Below, piece by piece: positions 10,149-20,610 of a stretch of 64,000 bases of DNA (position 1 is its first letter; each line of letters opens with the position of its first letter). Source of the DNA: Euonymus europaeus (lineage: Eukaryota > Streptophyta > Magnoliopsida > Celastrales > Celastraceae); contig OY756962.1 of the NCBI GenBank assembly GCA_963580455.1, positions 25,991,001-26,055,000 on the forward strand. The letters run 5' to 3'. The translations under genes were made by a program, and so were the position numbers. The notes under the pieces are model-generated. The model was given only the letters and a program-made list of their open reading frames with translations. It was not told the origin of the DNA and did no database searches.

Positions 10149-13092
10149 ATGGGATCGGAGCTGATATACAGAGGGCACGAGGAGGCTCAGCCGACTGCGG
10201 ACGGCTACTCGCCAAAGCCAGAGAAGCCATGGCTATCGGTAGTTCGTCCGATTCGTTACTTGCTTCGCGAACAGAGACTGATCTTCGTCCTGGTTGGCAT
10301 TGCAGTAGCTACTGTTTTCTTTACTCTCCTCCCGTCCTCGTCTCACCGCTCGTATCGGCACGAAAGCTATGTGCCGATCTCTTACTTCGGTCGTGACTCT
10401 TACCGGCAGTCGAACAAGCCATACGAGCAGCACCGGATGTTTGTGCACTCAAGCGGGAAGGTTCCTCTGGGGCTTAAGCGGAAGGGGCTGAGGATCGTGG
10501 TCACCGGTGGGGCAGGGTTCGTCGGTTCTCACCTCGTGGACCGTCTGATTGCGAGGGGAGATAGCGTGATTGTTGTGGACAATTTCTTCACTGGGAGGAA
10601 AGAGAACGTCATGCACCATTTTTCCAACCCGAGATTCGAGCTCATCCGACACGACGTAGTTGAGCCTCTTTTGCTCGAGGTTGACCAGATCTATCACCTC
10701 GCTTGCCCTGCCTCCCCTGTTCACTACAAATTCAACCCCGTCAAGACTATTATATCCTTCGCAATCTCTTTTTTTTTCCTTTTTCCTTTTGTGATTTTTT
10801 TCTTCTGAATTTTGATTTGTGTTTCTAAAATTTCTTGAATTATTCCTTAATACACCATCGCACAAGACTAATGTGGTGGGTACATTGAACATGTTGGGAC
10901 TGGCAAAGAGAGTCGGTGCGCGGTTCTTGCTAACCAGCACTAGCGAGGTGTACGGTGATCCTCTGCAGCATCCACAGGTGGAGACTTACTGGGGAAATGT
11001 TAACCCAATTGGTTAGTCACAATTCCTTTTCATTAATCTGATTTTATTTCTATTCTGCGATCTCGGTATCTCTTCCATGGCGTCGCGATCCAGTTCTTTT
11101 CAATCCACATGTCTCGCTTCAGGTTCGACCTAGGAGGGTCGTTGGCCTTACGTGCCTTCAACATTTGACATGTGCGTGTGTCCGGTACGGTCAATTGTCT
11201 GGTTCTCGTGGGACTGACTACAGTGGTGGGGTGGGGGACCATGACCCTCCGATACCTTAGATCGGACAATCCTTTCTCACGTGATCTGTATGGCAGGTGT
11301 CCGAAGTTGTTACGACGAGGGAAAGAGGACGGCGGAGACATTGACAATGGACTACCACAGAGGTGCTGGCGTCGAGGTCTGTATTTTTAAAAATAAAAGA
11401 ACTCATTTTTAATAAAATTAGAAGAAAAATAAAATAAAATAAAATAAATGATTTGTTGCAGGTGAGGATAGCCAGAATTTTTAACACGTACGGGCCTCGT
11501 ATGTGCATTGATGATGGCCGTGTCGTCAGTAATTTTGTTGCTCAGGTATTATTTGCTTTTAATCACATTGTTAATAATCATATTCATATCATGGTAAGTT
11601 CTAATGATGGAAGTTAATTAATGATTACAACAATGCAGGCATTGAGGAAGGAACCTTTGACTGTTTATGGAGATGGCAAACAGACAAGGAGTTTTCAATA
11701 TGTTTCCGACTTGGTAAGGAGTGTTACATTAGCTATATATGATTCTATCTATTTTTATCATTTACCTCCTTCAATTCTTATGCTTTATTACGTAATGGGT
11801 TCTTTTTATGCAATTGCCATTTGATGCCTAAACGAGGTTTGTGTTCTAAAAACTTGAGATTGCTTTTTGCACACAAATCCATTATTGTAATTTGGCCAAA
11901 ACAGGGAATTGGGCTTAGGCAACCTGCCCAGAAGGAGAGTTAACTAGACCCTCTCTATTCTCAAAGAGAGGGTAGATTTAAAGTCTGAAAGCTTTCAACT
12001 TGGTGGATTTTGGTAAAGTTTTTACACAGGCCAATTGCTTTCTTTTGCCCTAAAACTAAAAGCATTCCATGCTGAGATTGTATGGAAGATTGAGAATTGG
12101 TAAAAAAGTGACCCCACTACATTGAAAAGACTAAGTGGGCCACCTATCTCAGTTGCCCATGCGTAGGTGGTGTTTATTGTTTGGTTTGGTTTGCATTATT
12201 TCACAATCAATGAAGGTCCCAGTGGCCATGTACCAAACAGCTTGATGTAAATGACAACAGGGTATTTGACCACCTTCAAAGCATTGCCATGTACCAAACA
12301 GTTTGATTATTAGTTTCTTAATATTAACTAGTGGTAATTCATTCCCCCCCAACCACAATTTCATTATAGTTGCTTTTGTCAGAATTCCTAAGATGTTGAT
12401 AAAAACAGGTTGAGGGTTTAATGCGCCTTATGGAAGGAGAACATGTGGGACCTTTCAATCTCGGAAATCCTGGTGAATTCACCATGCTTGAACTTGCTCA
12501 GGTGAGTGTGTGTGTACTCTTCTAGTCGATATTTCAAATTACTCTTAGTCTTAGCAGAATGTACTGCTAATGTTCTTTGAGTAAAAAGGAAAGAAATGAA
12601 TTTCACCTGGAACAGAACTGAATTTGAAGGATGGCATTTAATAGCCTTTGAAAGTAAGGAAAAAAAACTAACTTGATAATTGTGAATATCTAGTTGGTAT
12701 ATCGGGCCTTGTAGCTCCTTTTTTTTTTTCCTTCCTTTCCCTCAAGGTGCCCCTGTCGGTTGCCATTTGGATTTCATTTATATGGTGGTGGGGTTGAAAT
12801 AGTTGTGATTATTGTTGAGGCCAGTGTTCAGTATATTATATTCCCCTGTTGTGTTGGTCCGGTGCAGGTGGTCCAGGAAACAATTGACCCCAATGCCAAG
12901 ATTGAATTCAGACCCAACACAGAGGACGACCCACATAAGAGGAAACCTGATATCACAAGGGCTAAAGATCTGCTTGGTTGGGAACCCAAGGTCTCTCTTC
13001 GGAAGGGTCTACCTCTAATGGTTTCAGACTTCCGGCAACGCGTCTTCGGTGACCACAAGGAAGGTAGCACAACTTCCACCGGGTCATCTTAA
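10149..13092 (+). CDS. UXS: UDP-glucuronic acid decarboxylase, Golgi type II membrane form
   Basis: Exons 10149-10751, 10864-11011, 11297-11376, 11462-11545, 11639-11713, 12409-12501 and 12868-13092 join in frame to 435 residues. The enzyme converts UDP-glucuronate to UDP-xylose with bound NAD+, supplying xylan and xyloglucan synthesis. A cytosolic N-terminus is followed by one membrane anchor (about 44-61) and a stem, the layout of UXS2/UXS4-like Golgi isoforms. The extended SDR fold shows [12 protein letters not shown] (Rossmann glycine motif, 118-129), [10 protein letters not shown] (about 225-234) and the catalytic Y-x3-K in SCYDEGKR (Tyr256, Lys260). The C-terminal [17 protein letters not shown] motif is present ([16 protein letters not shown]). 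Introns 2-6 are GT-AG; intron 1 is AT-AC. The length fits the family (about 440). Confidence 0.95.
10752..10863 (+). other. U12-type AT-AC intron (UXS intron 1)
   Basis: The coding frame PVKTI/KTNVVG is only kept if the intron runs from ATATCCTTC (10752) to ...CGCAC (10863). The 5' end matches the U12 donor consensus ATATCCTT. TTCCTTAAT (10843-10851) matches the U12 branch-site consensus TTCCTTRAY and lies about 13 nt before the 3' end. The dinucleotides are AT...AC. The length is 112 nt and the phase is 0. No GT-AG alternative preserves the conserved protein. Confidence 0.9.
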
Positions 13093-13711
13093 GTTGGGGT
13101 TGTTTATACATAGAAGGTTCAAGGGGAACTCCTCTTCCCCCAAACAGTGCTGCTCTGGGAAGAGCAGTAGCAGGAGAGCAGCAATTGAACCTCATTTGTT
13201 ATTTTCAGTCATCTTCCAAACTTTTATATTACCTTCCCTTTCAGCTTGATAGACAGCGAGTTGTTGATTCCTCAAGAAGTTTACCTTATATCTATTGTTT
13301 TTCAAGCGATTAATTGTGCAATCCCAGTCCCTTTTAGTTTATGAAGATGGAACCTTTAGTAACGAACTAGAATTTGGAATCCATTTTGCCGGAAATAAGT
13401 GATTGTTGATGTTGTGCAGAAGAATCAAGAAATGGGTCAGGCTTTTAATTTTTTCACAGGCAAAGTCCAAGCTCTGATTTTTTAGCCATATCAAGCTCGG
13501 GTCTTACTTGGGCCGAACCTAAGATCTGTCAAAACCCGGCCCGCTAATATCCCTTACGCCGATGGCAGGGACTGGGGAGAAGGCATGAAATATTTGCAGA
13601 AGGCCAAAAACTAGAATATCGAACGCAGAAGAAACCTCCCAAACAACTAGTGAAAAACGAATCAATATCCAATACGATTTGCAATATTACTTCATTGACA
13701 CCATTTATATC
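13093..13711. other. Convergent 3' intergenic region
   Basis: This is the space between the converging UXS (+) and SmD2 (-) genes. It should contain both 3'UTRs. No other coding feature or repeat was seen. Confidence 0.5.
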
Positions 13712-15768
13712 TCACTTTGAGTTCCTTAGCACAATGATGACAGAATCTCCACGAAGAAACATCTTACTGATGAACCTATCCTTGTTGACCGGAAGAGCTT
13801 TCTTTTTGCCTTTCCCAGTTTTTGGCACCTGAACAAGAGAAAGCATTAAGTAATTGCAACATCAATTTCTAGAAAGAATACTTTAGAATAGCTGAATAGG
13901 ACTGGCAAAATAAACAAACCTCAGTCCACATCTCCCTAACATTTTCAAGAACCATATTACAGTGCCGATCAAAAGCCCTCACACGACCGAGAAGTTTCCA
14001 GTTGTTTCTGCAGTTTATTAGCACCTCATGAAGTGGGAACACTGCATCATTAAAACAATATAGAAGGACAAGCAATACGAGTATAGTATTCACTATTCAG
14101 TCCAACCCATCACTCGAATGGAGTTTTTTTTTTCCAATTACAAGCACGCACCAGGATGTACGAGGTATTTCAGATTATTGAAAATTGTAGAATACTAGGA
14201 CGACACAAATGACACTGCCTACTTATGGCTAAAGCTAATAAAACAACAGTTAAGAAAGAGCATGGATCAGGGCTATAAATCAACCTACATATCAGTTAAA
14301 ACTCGCCGGATTAAACTAACCTGAATCCCCCAGGTGTTTAGTTCTCAGGTTGCCGAAACCACCCCAACTTATGTGTCACTCCTCTGACTGTATTACAACA
14401 CTCTATTTTCAATTTTAGAGATTAACCTATTTACAAGATAACAAGTTAACAATATAAGGAAAACAGAATCACGTCTTCTAACAAAACCCCTACCTGGGTG
14501 TTATTTTTAACACTCATCATCAGCACAGAAAGTGGCCCAGTGTTGAACTCCTCTTCCTCAGTCTTGCCAGCCTGTGATGAAAGACCTTTAAGTAAGTGCA
14601 TCTAGCTTAAACAAAATATTCAGGATGATGGGATGGAAGAATGAGTCTTGAAGAACAAGACAAGTGCAGCCAGTAAGACAAAAGGTTAATGTAATAGTGA
14701 AAATTTGGAGCTTCCTGATATTAATTTTTTGGTTTATAATATTTTCCTTAAACATAGGTAAAGAGCATATATAAACAAACATTATATCATATTTTAGTGT
14801 TCGAGGGTTCAATGAAAACAAATTAACATATTATAATAAAGAAACATCAGTGCAATCTACATCTCCCCCACATTCTTTGATACACTTTGCACTGGCGAAG
14901 GTTTAAAAACATGGTCACGCACAAAAATTCATTACATTTCTCACCGTCCACTCATAAGTTATGATGTTGCATTTTCTCAGAAACCATATGTTACCTCATA
15001 GTAATGATCAATAGAATGTGAAAATGATTAAAAGTTCCGAAAGCCCTTTTTGAACCTAGGCTATGGACACAGTTTGGGAAAAGCATGAACAAGGTGCAAC
15101 ACAAAAAACAAAAAAAGTCGCAAGATACTTACGTCTGCATCCTCCTCCATTGGCTTACTGCAAGAGAGGAAAAAAGAGACAGCAATATTAGAACATTGAA
15201 GTTCTGTTAATCATAACCCAACTTCTATGACAACAAAAATTAGAGAGTGATTCAATTCGATTGCAATTATGGCATGAGTAATCTGTGATCAATACAATGC
15301 AAATGATGCATAACCATACTCTGCCACTACATACCCAATTCGTTTTAAGTACTGACTACTACAACTAGAAGTGTCTTCCACCCTCTTTCCCGCATATTAA
15401 CCAGAACTCCAGATGTTTGGCTCTACCCAAAAAAATAAATATAAATATAAATATTGGGCATACGCAAGCAAGGAAAAAAGAAGTAATAGATGGATCAATA
15501 AAACAAGCAAAAAAGAAGAAGAAGAAGAAATACCCATGGATTAGGATCCAATGCGAAGCAAGAGATGAAGGGAGTTATAGTAGTACTCCATGTCAGACAA
15601 AGATAAAAACAACAAAAAAGGCCAAAAATACAAAGAAGAAAATCCAAAATAACACTCCTTAGTCCTTATTCCAAGACAACGAAATCACAAGCTCATCATT
15701 CACTAGCCACTACATACTGAAAAAGTTTCAACATAATGGAGGCAAAAATTGGCACAGCGTACCTCATG
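13712..15768 (-). CDS. SmD2: Small nuclear ribonucleoprotein SmD2
   Basis: Five-exon structure on the minus strand: 15768-15764 (ATGAG only), 15157-15133 (a 25-nt micro-exon), 14571-14494, 14024-13920 and 13828-13712. They join to 109 residues. The protein reads [10 protein letters not shown], then [20 protein letters not shown] (Sm motif 1), [49 protein letters not shown] and ends [10 protein letters not shown], nearly identical to SmD2 of other eukaryotes. SmD2 is one of seven Sm proteins that ring the U-rich site of U1, U2, U4 and U5 snRNAs. All introns are GT-AG. The start lies in an exon contributing five coding bases, so a simple ORF search misses it. A second AG 17 bp upstream of the 14024 exon edge breaks the frame and was not used. 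Confidence 0.93.
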
Positions 15769-15980
15769 TTGAAGTCCAGAAATGACTGGAACCGCAGCTC
15801 CAACAACTAATGGAAGAAAAAGAATTAGTCTTCTTCTGGTAATCTTTAGCCAAAAGAAAATAAAAACCGAAGAGAAAACTAACAATTTCAATCAAAAGAT
15901 CGGAGCAATCGGAGAGCTCGCACAGGTTAGGGTTATCAGTTAGTGAGCTTAGCGCAATTGCAATGGTCCAAAACCAAAAA

Positions 15981-16022
15981 AATATATATATTATATATAT
16001 GTATATATATATATATATATAT
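15981..16022. repeat. (TA)n microsatellite
   Basis: AT-dinucleotide tract with small interruptions (TATATATGTATATATATA...) just upstream of the SmD2 transcription unit. Likely polymorphic. Confidence 0.85.
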
Positions 16023-16354
16023 GTTTTGATGATTTAATTATATTTAAAAATGTATTTTATTTATGTGAATGATGATGTGACTTAATATTTTATAATAAAG
16101 GTGAGACTCAATCTTAATTTTGATGTAAATGAGAAGGAATAGTATAAAGAAAAAAAAAGAAATTAGATTGTATAATAATTTTATATTAAAAGATATATTT
16201 TATTGATATAAAAATATGTATGACATTCATTTAATTATATTGAAAATTTTGAAATATATGTGATCCGACTTTTGAAAGTTAATAAGCCATTAGTGATGCG
16301 CTATTGTGGTTGGCTGGTTGCCCTTGGTGGAGGACGAATAAATTCATATATGCT
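16023..16354. repeat. AT-rich TTATTTATGTGAATGATGATG-type dispersed repeat
   Basis: A stretch containing TATTTATGTGAATGATGATGTGACTTAATATTTTATAATA resembles segments near 24520-24620 (TTGATGTAAATGATTATTATGTTACTTAATTTTCGAATGATAATA) and near 25245-25330. These are probably copies of one small non-autonomous element; the limits cannot be set by eye. Confidence 0.35.
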
Positions 16355-16495
16355 AAGGCCCACAAATTTGCTGTGGCCCAAATGATGTTGGGCCTGCAAC
16401 CAGAGATCAAAATGGCGCATTCTGTGACCCAAAACAGGTTTTCCATGGGCCTAGACGAGATCAATATCTGTACGATCTTCTATGGGCTTAATAAA
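16355..16495 (+). promoter_or_regulatory. Cluster of site II (TGGGCY) promoter elements
   Basis: AAGGCCCAC, GTGGCCCAAATG, GTTGGGCCTG, CATGGGCCTAG and TATGGGCTTAA occur within 140 bp. TGGGCC/T site II elements, often bound by TCP factors, are typical of plant ribosomal-protein and housekeeping promoters. They lie 160-300 bp before the eL22 remnant at 16659 and on the far side of SmD2, so they may serve one or both. Confidence 0.55.
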
Positions 16496-16658
16496 AAGGT
16501 TGACTGAAGACTAGTCGCTGATTCGCTGTAACAAATAAACGATGACAACGCGGCGGCCGGCGGCACATCGGGACATTACTCAACACAAATACCGCGAAAT
16601 TGTGGAGCGGTGCTTTTCGGCTGATTGATTTTGTGACTGGAGGAATAGGGAAAGCAAA

Positions 16659-16817
16659 ATGAGTCGCGGTGCCGGAACGGGAGCTAAGGGGAAGAAGAAG
16701 AGAGCGACGTTCGTGATTGACTGCGGGAAGCCAGTGGAGGCTGGTGCCCTCGGTGACGTTATTACCTTGACCCGTGAGAAGTCTAAGATCACAGTTACCT
16801 CCAGCAACGAAATATGA
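16659..16817 (+). pseudogene. Ribosomal protein eL22 remnant with internal deletion
   Basis: A 52-codon frame begins [14 protein letters not shown], followed by [13 protein letters not shown] and directly by [21 protein letters not shown], then ends at a TGA (16815-16817). Normal plant eL22 has about 23 residues (DKIM...VGGK) between KPVE and AGALGD and continues for about 60 more. Both are missing here, so the rRNA-binding body of the protein is lost. The deletion is in frame and there is no intron, which fits loss of one exon from a spliced copy or a genomic deletion. A promoter-like site II cluster upstream argues that the copy may be a truncated genomic copy rather than a retro-copy. Conserved codons suggest fairly recent decay. 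Confidence 0.75.
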
Positions 16818-17267
16818 ACAGCCAATCGTTGTTTGCGCTTCAATTCCTAGACTTGTGACGTGTATTCTATTGGATAATATTTTTTTTAAGATAATAATTT
16901 CAATTTTATTTATATAAAATATTTGCAATTTATACTTCAAATAAAATTTAATAATAAATTATATGTATAGTTATAATAAATTATATTTATAAATTTACAA
17001 ATGAAAATGAAGATAAGATAAGAGTGACATCAATCAATTGAAGATAACTTGTGAGAAAATAGTTGAACACGTTCAAATTAGAGATATCGGTACAACTGTT
17101 CGGAAGAATGAGAGAATTTGTAAAGACTGAGTAAGACCTAAAGTTGTATGATATAAAAAATGAGAAAGCAAATACACAATTTTTGAGATAAAATGAATGA
17201 AATATTTATAAAAAAAAATTATAAAATAAACCGAAGAAACAAAAAAAATTACAAACAAAACAGATTT

Positions 17268-17920
17268 TTAGCCCGGAAAGGAATGGCAAATTCCGATTCC
17301 CCTTAAAATTCCTTTGTTTGGTTTGTTTTTAAAAGGCGGAATGGAATTTCAAATTCCATAACAAAAGGAATTCTCCTTTCCCGGATATTACCAAGGAATG
17401 ATGATATTCCGTAGGGAATAGGAATTCCAAAAAGTAATCAACTTACGAGTTTATCATTATCAACAAATATTCACCGTTAGATGAAATCAATCTCAGCCGT
17501 CAATTTTTTAACCTAAGCTCTCATTGTGTTCTCTCTCTGCCAAATTGTAGTAGCCATAGTCATACGTGCTAGTACTCAATTTCTTTGATTTAAATTTGAT
17601 GAAGTGGAATTGAGTTTTTTTTTGTTAGTTGACTATGCTAATGCTAATGTTGCTCCCTTCTGAAGAAATATTGCCATAATTCTTGACAATTAATTGAAGT
17701 TTACTTTAATTTATTTTTATATGTACATTAGGGGCGTTATAGTATTTTTATAATTAATTCTCATTGTTATTCCTTAATGAATCTTGCATACCAAACATTA
17801 GAATATATAATTCCTATTATAATTCCCTTACCAACCAAACATGAGATTTCTATCAAATTCCTGTTCCCGTTCCCGTTCCTGTTCCGTTCCCGTTCCCGCC
17901 GCGAACCAAACATAGCGCGG
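17268..17920. mobile_element. MITE-like element rich in GGAAT/ATTCC words
   Basis: The left part holds GGAATGGCAAATTCCGATTCCCC and GGAATGGAATTTCAAATTCC. The right part holds repeated TTCCCGTTCC units and ends CGCGAACCAAACATAGCG. Words such as CTTTGTTTGGTTTG (left) and ACCAACCAAACATGAG (right) are inverted relative to each other. This mirrored GGAAT / AACCAAAC composition is common in small non-autonomous plant DNA elements. Exact terminal repeats and a target duplication were not resolved. It ends about 95 bp before the PPR start codon. Confidence 0.45.
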
Positions 17921-18016
17921 GGCTGCCTTCCTCGTAAATAGGTCACAGGCCGCTCGACAAAATGCGGCGACGGAGAGTATTAGTACGAACATTTCCCGGC
18001 CATCCAGAATGACCAA

Positions 18017-19729
18017 ATGTTGATTCCAAGAAAGCTCATATCCTCTACGCACCCAACCCTTCATTTTGCGCACCGGACCATCGAGTCCTTCATTTGGAAC
18101 AACATCATACGAGCCCACGTTCAGTCCGCAGCTCGATCTGCAGCCTTGACTCCACTCTCTGTCTACCGCCGTATGCGCTATCATGGCGTCAGGCCGGATT
18201 CCCATACCTTCCCGTTCCTTATCCAATGCTTTAATTCGCCGCCTCATCTCATTCCCGGGGAACAAATCCACGCGCAAGCCCTCTTCTTTGGGCTTGATTG
18301 CCACCAGTTTGTCCAAACATCTCTTATCAATATGTACACTTGTTGTGGAAGATTGGACCTTTCCCGTCGAGTGTTCGATGAGATTGTCCACCCTGATTTA
18401 CCGTCCTGGAATTCCATCATTAATGGCAACCTTAAGCAGGGACTGGTTAGACTTGCACGGGATCTGTTCGATTTGATGCCTGAAAGAAACGTGATATCTT
18501 GGAGCTGTATGATTAATGGGTATGTGAAGTGTGGGGAGTTCAAGGAGGCGCTTGCATTGTTTCGTGAAATGCAGATGTTGGAAGTGGACAGTGTTAGGCC
18601 TAATGAGTTTACCATGTCAGCTGTCCTTTCAGCATGTGGGCGGTTAGGTGCACTTGAGCAGGGGAAATGGGCTCATGCTTATATTGACAGAAGTGGCATG
18701 AAAATTGATGTCGTTCTTGGGACTGGTTTGATAGATATGTATGCAAAGTGTGGGAGTATTGAACGAGCAAGGTGGGTGTTTAACAATTTGGGTCTTGGCA
18801 GAGATGTGATGGCTTGTAGTGCTATGATTTCAGGATTCGCTATGCATGGTCGTGGACCGGAAAGTCTCCAATTGTTTTCAAAGATGAAAAGGATTGGGCT
18901 GAGGCCTAATCACGTTACGTTTCTGGGTGTGCTTTGTGCTTGTGCCCACGGAGGTTTAGTGAATGAAGGGATGGAATATTTTCGGAGGATGAGCGAGGAA
19001 TATGCTCTCACTCCTTTGATCCAACACTACGGTTGCATGGTTGACCTTTATGGTAGAGCTGGTCTCATTGAGGAGGCATGGAATTTAGTAAAATCCATGC
19101 CAATGGAGCCTGATGTGCTTGTTTGGGGAGCTCTTCTGAGTGGATCAAGGATGCACGGGGATATTGATTCGTGTGAGGCTGCGCTCAAGAAACTTATTGA
19201 ACTTGATCCCTCAAACAGTGGTGCATATGTGCTTCTTTCTAATGTGTATGCAAAGATGGGCAGGTGGAGGGAAGCAAGGGATGTGAGAGATCTTATGGAG
19301 ACAAAGGGGATCAAGAAAGTTCCTGGTTGTAGTTTAGTTGAGTTGGGAGGAATCCTTCATGAGTTTTTTGTTGGGGATGAGTCTCATCCTGAAAGCCAGG
19401 AAATATATATGATGCTTGATGAAATTATGAATAGGTTAAAGATAGATGGGTATGTGGGAAATACGAGCGAGGTATTACTTGATTTGGATGATGAAGGAAA
19501 GGAATTGGCCCTATCTCTTCATAGTGAAAAACTGGCTGTTGCCTTTTGCTTTCTAAAGACAAGGCCGGGCACTTCAATAAGAATAGTTAAGAATCTTAGG
19601 ATATGCAGGGACTGTCATGTTGTTATGAAGATGATTTCTAGAGCATTTAATCGGGAGATTGTTGTACGAGATTGCAATCGGTTTCACCATTTCAGAGGGG
19701 GACTATGCTCTTGCAGAGATTACTGGTAA
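18017..19729 (+). CDS. Pentatricopeptide repeat protein, PLS subclass with E, E+ and DYW domains
   Basis: A single-exon 570-residue protein. PLS-type repeats fill about residues 25-400; repeat signatures include SWNSIINGNLKQG, SWSCMINGYVKCGEFKEALALF and GTGLIDMYAKCGSIERARWVF. E/E+ motifs follow (LSNVYAKMGRWREARDVRDLM, HPESQEIYMMLDE). The C-terminal DYW cytidine-deaminase-like domain has HSEK (His502, Glu504), CRDCH (Cys530, Cys533) and ends exactly in DYW. Such proteins bind organelle transcripts and direct C-to-U editing. The N-terminus is not obviously a targeting peptide by eye. It resembles the protein I recall as At3g62890 (similar length). The ATG at 18017 is the first in frame. Confidence 0.93.
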   Translation: MLIPRKLISSTHPTLHFAHRTIESFIWNNIIRAHVQSAARSAALTPLSVYRRMRYHGVRPDSHTFPFLIQCFNSPPHLIPGEQIHAQALFFGLDCHQFVQTSLINMYTCCGRLDLSRRVFDEIVHPDLPSWNSIINGNLKQGLVRLARDLFDLMPERNVISWSCMINGYVKCGEFKEALALFREMQMLEVDSVRPNEFTMSAVLSACGRLGALEQGKWAHAYIDRSGMKIDVVLGTGLIDMYAKCGSIERARWVFNNLGLGRDVMACSAMISGFAMHGRGPESLQLFSKMKRIGLRPNHVTFLGVLCACAHGGLVNEGMEYFRRMSEEYALTPLIQHYGCMVDLYGRAGLIEEAWNLVKSMPMEPDVLVWGALLSGSRMHGDIDSCEAALKKLIELDPSNSGAYVLLSNVYAKMGRWREARDVRDLMETKGIKKVPGCSLVELGGILHEFFVGDESHPESQEIYMMLDEIMNRLKIDGYVGNTSEVLLDLDDEGKELALSLHSEKLAVAFCFLKTRPGTSIRIVKNLRICRDCHVVMKMISRAFNREIVVRDCNRFHHFRGGLCSCRDYW

Positions 19730-20610
19730 ATGATCCAACTCTCAAGTGGAGTTGCATCCTTATGGGACAGGCGAAATGATCTTTAACAACATTCAAGCGA
19801 TGGAAAGGAGATGCAGGTTACCTCCAATATCCATTAAGTTTTTTATGCATTAGATACAATATACTCTTTGGAAACAAGTAATGTGAGAGCAGGAATTGAT
19901 CATAGAAGGCTTGCTTGATTAATTAGTTCGTTCTGTTTGATTATTGATTGAGTTGCCTTTTTAATTATCTCACAAAAAAATGCAGCTTTCGTTTTTTCCA
20001 TTGACAACTCGTGTAGCCAAACTCATTGTGTGTTTCCATTTGTTGCTCATAAGCTATTAAATCAGACTCCCATGAAAAGCCAGCCTCTTAAATGACTATC
20101 ATAAAATGTCTAACAGGAAGAACCACAGGAGGAACGTCGATGATGGAACTGGAAACACTTTTTTTTTCTTTTTCTGGTATTCCAGTTTTAAACCTTGACA
20201 GATAAAACAGGCAACATGCAAGACCAGGCTGGCCTTCCATCCCCCAAGTCAGGAAGGCCCAGACCCGTGCGAGGAAGCCGACCAATGCCCAAGAAGTGGG
20301 ATGCAAGACCCACAAAACCAGGGAACCATTTAGACACCAAATTTGGAAAATAAGATTTGAAACCACCTATAATTCTCCTTGCACAATACAAGAAAATTTG
20401 TCAGATTCACAGTACTACAAATTGAACCATAAACCGAACGATCAGAAAGTCATACATCCAAGAGAAGCATCCCAGCTACGAGGATGCACTAGCACTTCAA
20501 ACATACTACAGAACAGATACACCAAGAAACAACAAAGTGGTGCCCTGCTTTAGCTGACAATCCTTAACTGCAGCCACCTTGCTTGAATGGCAAAAACAAA
20601 AATGTCTTAT
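19730..20610. other. Convergent intergenic region between PPR and U1A genes
   Basis: Contains the 3'UTRs of the converging PPR (+) and U1A (-) genes. Small open frames on both strands around 20090-20550 have no recognisable domain and overlap each other. Confidence 0.5.

Noticed and set aside
10752..10808. Read-through of UXS exon 1 to a stop at 10806-10808
   Set aside because: It would delete most of the enzyme; the AT-AC intron restores the conserved frame exactly.
10449..10940. 163-codon minus-strand open frame across UXS exon 1 and intron 1
   Set aside because: Antisense shadow of the well-supported UXS exons.
14025..14044. Alternative CAG acceptor 17 bp upstream of the SmD2 third coding block
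   Set aside because: Using it breaks the reading frame; the AG next to GTGCTAATA gives the conserved NNTQ/VLINC junction.
17828..18391. 187-codon minus-strand open frame
   Set aside because: It is antisense to the PPR coding region and the repeat upstream, and shows no domain of its own.
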